The position numbers and the translations under genes are program-made. From assembly GCA_030590185.1 (NCBI GenBank), contig JAUUZB010000184.1, forward strand, positions 1-7,067: a stretch of 7,067 bases of DNA, given 5' to 3'. The notes beneath the pieces were generated by a model. The model had not been told where the DNA came from and made no database searches. It saw only the letters and a program-made list of their open reading frames with translations. Below are positions 1-4,647 of the stretch, in pieces (the first letter of the stretch is position 1; every line of letters begins with the position of its first letter). The DNA is from Deltaproteobacteria bacterium (GTDB taxonomy: Bacteria; Myxococcota; XYA12-FULL-58-9; JAUUZB01).

Positions 1-1
1 G

Positions 2-1801
2 GCGAGCGCCGTGGTGGCCTTCTACAAGACCTTCGGCAAGGACGAGCCGATGGGTTGCTACGACGACTTCGAGCACGGCGACGTGTTCGTGCTCTGGGGC
101 AACAACATGGCCGAGATGCATCCGGTCTTGTTCTCCCGGATCACCGAGCGCCGCCGCCGGGCGCCCTGGGTCAAGATCGTCGACATTGGCACCCGTCGGA
201 CGCGGACTACCGAGGCGGCGGACCACTACCTCGAATTCCGGCCGCAATCGGACCTGGCCATCGCCAACGCTATTTGCCACGAGATCGTGCGCCGCGGGCA
301 GGTCAACGAGGAGTTCGTCGCCAAGCACGTGGCCTTTAACGCCGGCGCCACCAACATCGGCTACGGTCTCGAGGGGGAGCCGCTGCCGAAGATCACGGCC
401 ACGCCGACCACCTTTGAGGCGTACAAAGAGTTTCTCGAGGAGTACACGCCGGAGTACGCCGAAAAGATCAGCGGCGTGCCGGCGGCGCAGATTCGCGAGC
501 TCGCCAAGCTCTACGGCGACCCGCGCAAGAAGGTGGTCAGCCTGTGGTGCATGGGCTTCAATCAACACACCCGCGGCACCTGGGCGAACCAGTTGGTCTA
601 CAACATCCACCTGTTGACCGGGAAGATCAGCGAGCCGGGCAACGGTCCCTTCTCCCTCACCGGCCAACCGAGCGCCTGCGGCACGGTGCGCGAGGTCGGT
701 ACCTTGACCCACGCCCTGCCGGGCGGTCGCAACGTGAAGAAGGCGGAGCACCGGGCCTTTGCGGAGAAGATCTGGGGCGTGCCCGAGGGCACCATCCCGG
801 CCAAGCCGAGCAACCACACTATCGCCATGTTCCGTGGGCTCAAGGAGGGGCGCATCAAGGCGGTCTGGATCCAGACCACGAATCCCATGGTCACCCTCCC
901 GGACCGGGACAAGTTCTTGAAGGGCATCAAGGAGAAGAAGCCCTTTGTCATCGTCTCGGACATGTACCCGACACCAACCACGGAGATCGCCGACCTGGTG
1001 ATGCCCTCCTCCTGTTGGGTGGAGCGCGAGGGGGTGTTCGGCAACAGCGAGCGCCGCACCCAGCAGTGGAACAAGCTGGTGTCCGGGCCGGGGGAGAGCC
1101 GGCCGGATTCCTGGCAGGTGGTGGCGGTGGCGCGCAAGATGGGCTTCACCAAGCAGTTCCCGTGGGTCACCGAGGAGGAGCAGGCCCGGGGGTTGTTCGA
1201 GGAGCATCGTGAGTTCACCCTCGGGGTGGGCAAGGATCTGGCGAGCTACGATCACCTCAAGCAGGCCCATGGTCTGCGCTGGCCGGTGGTTGACGGTCGT
1301 GAAACTCGCTGGCGTTATCGCGAGGGCTCGGATCCCTACGTCAAGAAGGGCGAGGGGTTCTCGTTCTATGGCAACAAGACGCGGGAGAACCGGGCGATCA
1401 TTTGGCTGCGGCCCTATGAGAAGCCGCCGGAGGAGCCGGACAAAGAGTACCCGTTCTGGTTGTGCACCGGCCGGGTGCTGGAGCACTGGCATACTGGATC
1501 GATGACCCGTCGGGTGCGCCAGCTTCATCAGGCGATGCCCAAGGCCTATGTCGAACTCAACCCGGAGGACGCGCGGGAGATGGGCGTCACCTCGGGGGCG
1601 GCGGTTCGGTTGGTGAGTCGCCGCGGTAGCCTCGAGTTGCCGGCGAGCATCAAACAGCGGGGGGTGCCGCCCAGGGGATCGGTGTTTGTGCCGTTCTTTG
1701 AGGAGGCTAAGATCGTCAACGTGTTGACCCTCGACGCACACTGTCCGCTTTCGAAGCAGTCGGACTATAAAAAGTGCGCCGTGCGCGTGGAGAGGGTGTG
1801 A
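2..1801 (+). CDS. napA: Periplasmic nitrate reductase catalytic subunit NapA, C-terminal 599 residues (5' end outside window)
   Basis: NapA reduces nitrate to nitrite in the periplasm using a bis-MGD molybdenum centre and a [4Fe-4S] cluster. The frame is open from the first bases, so the Tat signal, the cluster cysteines and the Mo-ligand cysteine lie upstream; the GTG at position 11 is internal. Hallmark NapA stretches are present: NNMAEMHP (about 101-124), MGFNQHTRGTW (from 551), LTGQPSACGT with REVGT (about 656-700), and TGRVLEHWHTGSMTRRV near the C-terminus (about 1466-1516), the last being part of the second pterin-binding region. The protein ends KKCAVRVERV, as NapA proteins do. The long insertion that E. 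coli NapA has before its C-terminal domain is missing, so the full protein would be the compact type of about 750-780 residues, closer to Desulfovibrio NapA. The stop is followed after 4 nt by the next start, indicating co-transcription. Codons end mostly in C or G. Confidence 0.96.
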   Translation, partial: ASAVVAFYKTFGKDEPMGCYDDFEHGDVFVLWGNNMAEMHPVLFSRITERRRRAPWVKIVDIGTRRTRTTEAADHYLEFRPQSDLAIANAICHEIVRRGQVNEEFVAKHVAFNAGATNIGYGLEGEPLPKITATPTTFEAYKEFLEEYTPEYAEKISGVPAAQIRELAKLYGDPRKKVVSLWCMGFNQHTRGTWANQLVYNIHLLTGKISEPGNGPFSLTGQPSACGTVREVGTLTHALPGGRNVKKAEHRAFAEKIWGVPEGTIPAKPSNHTIAMFRGLKEGRIKAVWIQTTNPMVTLPDRDKFLKGIKEKKPFVIVSDMYPTPTTEIADLVMPSSCWVEREGVFGNSERRTQQWNKLVSGPGESRPDSWQVVAVARKMGFTKQFPWVTEEEQARGLFEEHREFTLGVGKDLASYDHLKQAHGLRWPVVDGRETRWRYREGSDPYVKKGEGFSFYGNKTRENRAIIWLRPYEKPPEEPDKEYPFWLCTGRVLEHWHTGSMTRRVRQLHQAMPKAYVELNPEDAREMGVTSGAAVRLVSRRGSLELPASIKQRGVPPRGSVFVPFFEEAKIVNVLTLDAHCPLSKQSDYKKCAVRVERV

Positions 1802-1805
1802 GACC

Positions 1806-2375
1806 GTGAGGTGCCGGTGGCAGTTTGTTGTGGCCTGCTCGTTGGTGGCCGGCCTGGTTGGTTGTGAGGAAGGGGCGGATCATTCCGGGGCGGCCAAGAC
1901 TGAGGCGGCCCTCGCTCGGCTGGTTCGGGAGCGTCAGGCTGACCGTGCTTACGAGGGGGCGCCACCGGTCGTTCCCCATGCGGTGCGTGCGCTCGGGCGG
2001 CTGGATTGCTTGGCTTGTCACGCCATGGGTGACGCCGTGGACAACGGGCGGCGGGCGAAGATTACGCCGCATCCGGAGTATGTGAATTGCCGGCAGTGTC
2101 ACGTGGAGCAGCGGGTGGGTACGTTATTTTCGGCCTCGACCTTGGTTCCGTTGCGGCCGGGAGCGGCGCCGGATCCGTTGCAGCCGCTCGGGCCAAACTA
2201 CATTCCCCACCGGCTGCAGGATCGTGCGGACTGCGCGGTTTGCCATCTGGGGCCGAACGCTCGGCCTGAGTTGGTGCCGGCGCATGGTGTGCGGACGAAT
2301 TGCCAGCAGTGTCACTTGCAATTGATGACCGCGGTGGATCCGTTTGTTGCTGCTGGCGGCGTTACGGGGCGCTAG
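1806..2375 (+). CDS. napB: Tetraheme NapB-like cytochrome c, predicted lipoprotein (189 aa)
   Basis: This is the likely electron donor to NapA. Normal NapB is a soluble diheme protein of about 150 residues with a PPVIPH segment followed by two CXXCH motifs. Here PPVVPH (53-58) is followed by CLACH (68-72) and CRQCH (95-99), and then a second set follows: YIPH (132-135), CAVCH (143-147) and CQQCH (166-170). The two halves share the pattern P-x-x-P-H, DCxxCH, x-P-x-H, NCxQCH, and the candidate distal histidines H89 and H160 each lie six residues before the next heme cysteine. An internal duplication of the NapB module is therefore the simplest reading. The N-terminus has a hydrophobic stretch ending in LVGC (17-20), a good lipobox, so membrane anchoring is expected. 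The GTG start has a GGAGAGGG ribosome site at 1789-1796 inside the napA end. An alternative is an unrelated tetraheme such as NapM, but the PPVVPH segment favours NapB. Confidence 0.85.
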   Translation: MRCRWQFVVACSLVAGLVGCEEGADHSGAAKTEAALARLVRERQADRAYEGAPPVVPHAVRALGRLDCLACHAMGDAVDNGRRAKITPHPEYVNCRQCHVEQRVGTLFSASTLVPLRPGAAPDPLQPLGPNYIPHRLQDRADCAVCHLGPNARPELVPAHGVRTNCQQCHLQLMTAVDPFVAAGGVTGR

Positions 2376-2382
2376 CGAGGAT

Positions 2383-2388
2383 AGGAGA
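2383..2388 (+). promoter_or_regulatory. Ribosome binding site deciding the start of the third nap-cluster gene
   Basis: AGGAGA lies 7 nt before the ATG at 2396. The frame is open further upstream (to about 2300, inside the napB-like gene), but no comparable site precedes the earlier starts. This sets the protein at 194 residues with a 20-nt gap after the cytochrome gene. Confidence 0.7.
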
Positions 2389-2395
2389 CAGGGCG

Positions 2396-2980
2396 ATGGT
2401 CGATGGAATTCGTGCCGCCGAGGATCTGTTGGGGTTGGTGGGGCGCTTTGGGCTCGCCCGGGATGAGGATCCGCTCGCTCAAACGACGGCTCTGGAGTTT
2501 TGTTTCCGGGCTGCGTTCTTGCTGGCCTTCGAGCGGTTGCGGGCGGTGCGGGAGGAGTATCCGGCGACGCAGCAGACGCTGATGGCGGATCCGGATCCGG
2601 CGATTGTTGGGGTGCGGGATGCGTTGACTGATGTTAGCGACTTTATCTCTGGGCGGGATTTGATCGATTTACTCTCTGCTACGGAGTTGCCGTGTATTGC
2701 GCCGCGGCTGCATCGGGGGTGGCAGGACCGGACTCGAAGTTGCCAGGAGGCGCGGCGGGTGTCGCTTGGGGCTATTGGGTTTGCGCTGGATGCTGAGGAG
2801 CGTGAGCGGTTGCTCGATGGGCTCGGGATTTGTCAGCGGGTTTTGCGGGTGCCGCCGCCGTTTGATTTGCTGGGTAGTGAGGGGCAGGCGGTGTTTGGGC
2901 CGTTGTTGGGGTGGATTGCGAGGTTGGCGCCGGAGGGGGAGAGGGAGACTGTGCGGGGGTTGGTGGGGAAGATCCTTTAG
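2396..2980 (+). CDS. Hypothetical protein downstream of napB, predicted mostly helical, cytoplasmic (194 aa)
   Basis: I do not recognise this family. The protein has no signal peptide, no membrane segment and no CXXCH motif. It is rich in Leu, Arg, Glu and Ala with heptad-like stretches such as ALEFCFRAAFLLAFERLR, so an all-helical cytoplasmic fold is likely. It has cysteines in FCFRAA, LPCIAP, RSCQEA and GICQRV but in no metal-binding arrangement that I can name. It lies 20 nt after the napB-like gene with a good ribosome site, so it is probably the last gene of the nap operon. Position and fold class would suit a TorD/NarJ-type or other maturation factor, but I do not see the family signatures, so this is only a guess. 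NapD (about 90 residues) is ruled out by size. The second half is unusually rich in G and poor in C on the coding strand, with TTG, GTT, GGG and TTT codons that napA avoids. Confidence 0.75.
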   Translation: MVDGIRAAEDLLGLVGRFGLARDEDPLAQTTALEFCFRAAFLLAFERLRAVREEYPATQQTLMADPDPAIVGVRDALTDVSDFISGRDLIDLLSATELPCIAPRLHRGWQDRTRSCQEARRVSLGAIGFALDAEERERLLDGLGICQRVLRVPPPFDLLGSEGQAVFGPLLGWIARLAPEGERETVRGLVGKIL

Positions 2981-2986
2981 GTCCTT

Positions 2987-3047
2987 GGGGGCTGTGCTTG
3001 GGGGCCGTGCTGGGGGGGGGGGGCCGTGCTGGGGAGCCGTGCTGGGG
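2987..3047 (+). repeat. G-tract tandem repeat after the operon, possible G-quadruplex
   Basis: Five G-tracts (2987-2991, 3000-3004, 3012-3023, 3031-3034, 3044-3047) are separated by spacers of 8, 7, 7 and 9 nt that are nearly the same each time (ccgtgct or a close variant). The unit is thus about 12-13 bp, gccgtgctgggg, repeated about four times with one tract expanded to 12 G. It begins 6 nt after the stop of the preceding gene, and its last unit is the first 12 bases of the 163-bp repeat. Quadruplex formation in DNA or in the transcript is possible but not shown. Confidence 0.7.
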
Positions 3048-3198
3048 AGACGCTCGCTCCTGCTTGCGCTCCACGCGAAACGGGGGGTACTGCTTCGGCT
3101 CTTGGGGTGTGGGGGCTCCGATCGATTGTGGGTGCTTCGCCTCCGCCGCACCCCCCGTTTCGCTGCGGTGCCGCGCGTCGCTCGCTTTGGCCGAGCTG
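3036..3198 (+). repeat. 163-bp dispersed repeat, copy 1 (inverted partner at 4369-4531)
   Basis: The reverse complement of 4369-4531 aligns to this stretch without gaps over 163 bp, with about 9 differences by hand count (about 94% identity). Most differences lie in the first half; the second half (about 3115-3192) is identical. The copy holds a perfect 14-bp inverted repeat, gcgaaacggggggt at 3075-3088 and its complement at 3150-3163, around a 61-bp loop. No convincing gene overlaps it. The structure resembles a non-autonomous palindromic repeat or small MITE, but no transposase-type termini or target duplication is evident. Confidence 0.85.
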
Positions 3199-3215
3199 TT
3201 TAGGCTGTCTCCGGC

Positions 3216-3239
3216 GCGCGTCGCTCGCTTTGGGCGAGC
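3216..3239 (+). repeat. 24-bp direct repeat of the distal end of repeat copy 1
   Basis: This stretch matches 3173-3196 at 23 of 24 positions and lies 43 bp further along (core gcgcgtcgctcgctttgg). The repeat end is therefore partly duplicated in tandem next to copy 1. The flank of copy 2 at 4368 and below does not carry it. Confidence 0.75.
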
Positions 3240-3241
3240 GA
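3221..3241 (-). terminator. Hairpin after the lipoprotein gene, possible terminator
   Basis: TCGCTCGC and its exact complement GCGAGCGA form an 8-bp stem around a 5-nt loop, beginning about 20 nt beyond the stop of the minus-strand lipoprotein gene. No T-tract follows on that strand, so an intrinsic terminator is uncertain. The hairpin is also part of the repeated sequence. Confidence 0.3.
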
Positions 3242-3261
3242 TGTGACGAGACGGAGCGTGT

Positions 3262-4047
3262 CTACCTCGCCGCGGCTAAACCGCGCGCCAGCTCGGCTGA
3301 GATGTCTGGGACGAGCCGTACGAGGGCGTCCTCATCTCGATCCACGGTGCGCGACACACGCGCTCTCGACTCTCCCAAACGGCTATCGTACACGCTGGCG
3401 TTGACGGCGAACGTGGAGCCGATGGAGCCCACGGTGCCGTGCAACACGAGCCTGGTGCCCATCGCACCGGCGATCTCCGCCAAGCACGAGGTTTCATCGC
3501 AACCAAGGATGTCCTTGCGCTTCTCCACGTCGAGCGCCGCTTCGATATCGCTGCTGCCGATCACGCTCAGCTTGTCGACCTTTTGCAGCTCAGCTCCGAT
3601 CATACTGGCGAGGATGCGTCCGATGCGTTGCTCGCCGTCCAACATCCGAAAGTCCAGCACCAGAATGCTGGCCGGCTCGGAGAGACGCACCTCCGTGATG
3701 GGCGGCCCCGATGGCGTCTCCGGCGTGGCGTGGGTGGTTACCGCGGTAGCGCCACCCTTACATCGGTAGGCCGAGGCCTCGACGACGTGGCCGGTGAGCA
3801 TCCCCGACGTGTAGTCGCGGACTACGATCGCATCGCCACCCATGGCGAGAGCTTCCTCGCGGGCTTCGTTCTCTGCGCGCTTGCGGCCCCCTGTACCCGT
3901 GCCTGTCCCTCGGACCTCGCCCAGATCCTCACAATCGCCAACCTGCTCTGCCGAGGAATAGATCCTCACGCGGCTGGCTCGCTCGCTCAAGCTCCCACCA
4001 CACCCGCCGACCACCGCGACGATCCCGATCCAATGCACAATTCCCAT
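3262..4047 (-). CDS. Predicted lipoprotein with DUF4156-like and CsgG/FlgO-like domains (261 aa)
   Basis: The N-terminus is a short hydrophobic segment ending in VGGC, with Cys16 as the probable lipidated residue. Residues about 27-96 (VRIYSS, CEDLGEVRGTGTG, RKRAENEAREEALAMGGDAIVV, ending ASAYRC) look like the DUF4156/RcsF-type small domain, in which C39 and C96 could form a disulfide. After a Thr/Pro linker (about 100-120), residues about 127-255 (ILVLDF, SVIGSSDIEAAL, LGCDETSCLAEIAGAMGTRLVLHGTVG, SVYDSRLG) resemble the CsgG/FlgO/TolB-N-like domain common in myxobacterial lipoproteins. A role at the envelope, as an assembly or sensing factor, is inferred only. The ATG at 4047 lacks a clear ribosome site and the signal segment has no positive charge before it; GTG at codon 4, preceded by GGGA, is an alternative. 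The gene is alone on its strand between the two inverted repeats, and its upstream region is the transposase relic. Confidence 0.82.
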   Translation of the reverse strand: MGIVHWIGIVAVVGGCGGSLSERASRVRIYSSAEQVGDCEDLGEVRGTGTGTGGRKRAENEAREEALAMGGDAIVVRDYTSGMLTGHVVEASAYRCKGGATAVTTHATPETPSGPPITEVRLSEPASILVLDFRMLDGEQRIGRILASMIGAELQKVDKLSVIGSSDIEAALDVEKRKDILGCDETSCLAEIAGAMGTRLVLHGTVGSIGSTFAVNASVYDSRLGESRARVSRTVDRDEDALVRLVPDISAELARGLAAAR

Positions 4048-4111
4048 GCGGCGGAGTATGCCACCAATTGGAGGCGAGGGCAGCCCGGCCGACCCTCAGG
4101 GGTTGCGTATT

Positions 4112-4336
4112 GCAGGCCATTAGGTAGCGCAGCGGATACGGCACGGTGAGAGTCCACGTCCGCATGGGTATATTAGGTATAATGTGGTCGACCACATAGG
4201 CGGCCGAATCCGTCATGCGGCGACCCATGCACGAGCCACACCAAGCGCTTCCTTTGCACGAGAACGCGACGGCGCGATCGAGCCCAAACGCGACGCACCC
4301 ACAGCACACAAAGCCCAGGGCTAGAATTCCACCCTA
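4112..4336 (-). pseudogene. IS91-family transposase relic (N-terminal zinc-binding region only)
   Basis: In the minus-strand frame the translation runs from ALGFVCCGCVAF through LDRAVAFSCKG, CGSCMGRRMTD, AAYVVDHIIPNIPMR and WTLTVPYPLRYLMA. This recalls the zinc-binding N-terminal region of IS91-type transposases (typical form DRLVAFSCKGRGFCPSC-GRRM, AAHLVDHVLP-VPVRQWVL-LP-RLRYLLA). Resemblance begins just after an in-frame stop at 4334-4336 and fades near 4112; the conserved phenylalanine and proline of CKGRGFCPSC are replaced (CKGSAWCGSC). The N-terminal arm and the whole catalytic HUH part are missing. The open frame continues into the lipoprotein region with unrelated sequence, so this is a decayed fragment and not a gene. 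It lies 32 bp from repeat copy 2. The identification is from memory of the family; I rate it likely. Confidence 0.72.
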
Positions 4337-4368
4337 CGGTCTCCCACCGCAGTGGATGTCGAGCTCAC

Positions 4369-4531
4369 CAGCTAGGCCAAAGCGAGCGACGCGCGGCACC
4401 GCAGCGAAACGGGGGGTGCGGCGGAGGCGAAGCACCCACAATCGATCGGAGCGCCCACACCCCAAGAGCCGGAGCAGTACCTCCCGTTTCGTGAGGAGCG
4501 TAAGCAGGAGCGAGCGGCTCCCTAGCACGGC
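4369..4531 (-). repeat. 163-bp dispersed repeat, copy 2 (inverted relative to copy 1)
   Basis: This is the inverted partner of 3036-3198, same length, with about 9 differences. Its internal palindrome arms lie at 4404-4417 and 4479-4492 and are no longer perfect (two mismatches in 14), whereas those of copy 1 are exact. Copy 1 is preceded by a G-tract array; copy 2 carries only one degenerate unit (gccgtgctaggg on the minus strand). Confidence 0.85.
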
Positions 4532-4647
4532 CGCCCGGGTGATACTGCTCACCTCTCGAGCTGAGCATCATCCGGTTTCTAGAGATCCGTCAAGAGCGGC
4601 TCCCTAGGCGGAGGCCCCGAGAAATCCGGCAGAGAAAAAAGAGTCCC
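4532..4647. other. Non-coding stretch between repeat copy 2 and the repeat-protein gene
   Basis: No gene is seen. It holds an imperfect inverted repeat centred on CTCGAG (arms 4541-4551 and 4562-4572, 9 of 11 paired) and a 14-bp direct repeat, gagcggctccctag, at 4594-4607 that also occurs inside repeat copy 2 at 4512-4525. A run of six A at 4635-4640, read as T on the minus strand, follows the stop of the repeat-protein gene, but no good stem precedes it, so I do not call a terminator. Confidence 0.55.

Noticed and set aside
598..1233. Long minus-strand open frame opposite napA (211 codons)
   Set aside because: It is a shadow of napA in high-G+C DNA; its translation has no recognisable domain, and the plus frame matches NapA throughout.
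2669..3203. Overlapping open frames on both strands over the G-rich region and repeat copy 1
   Set aside because: Their translations are low-complexity (Pro/Arg/Ser or Gly/Arg/Trp), a result of skewed composition; they run through the repeat with no ribosome site.
3439..4149. Plus-strand open frame of 236 codons opposite the lipoprotein gene
   Set aside because: The minus frame has the lipobox, two recognisable domains and a natural end; the plus frame shows no domain.
4178..4197. TATAAT followed by the 16-bp perfect palindrome atgtggtcgaccacat, looking like a promoter with an operator
   Set aside because: It lies inside the transposase relic, where the same bases encode the conserved VVDH stretch on the minus strand; GTCGAC is a natural product of those codons, and no -35 box is present.
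3036..4531. Inverted repeats considered as the terminal repeats of one intact transposon
   Set aside because: No intact transposase lies between them, no target-site duplication is visible at the outer edges, and each copy is a palindromic unit in itself.
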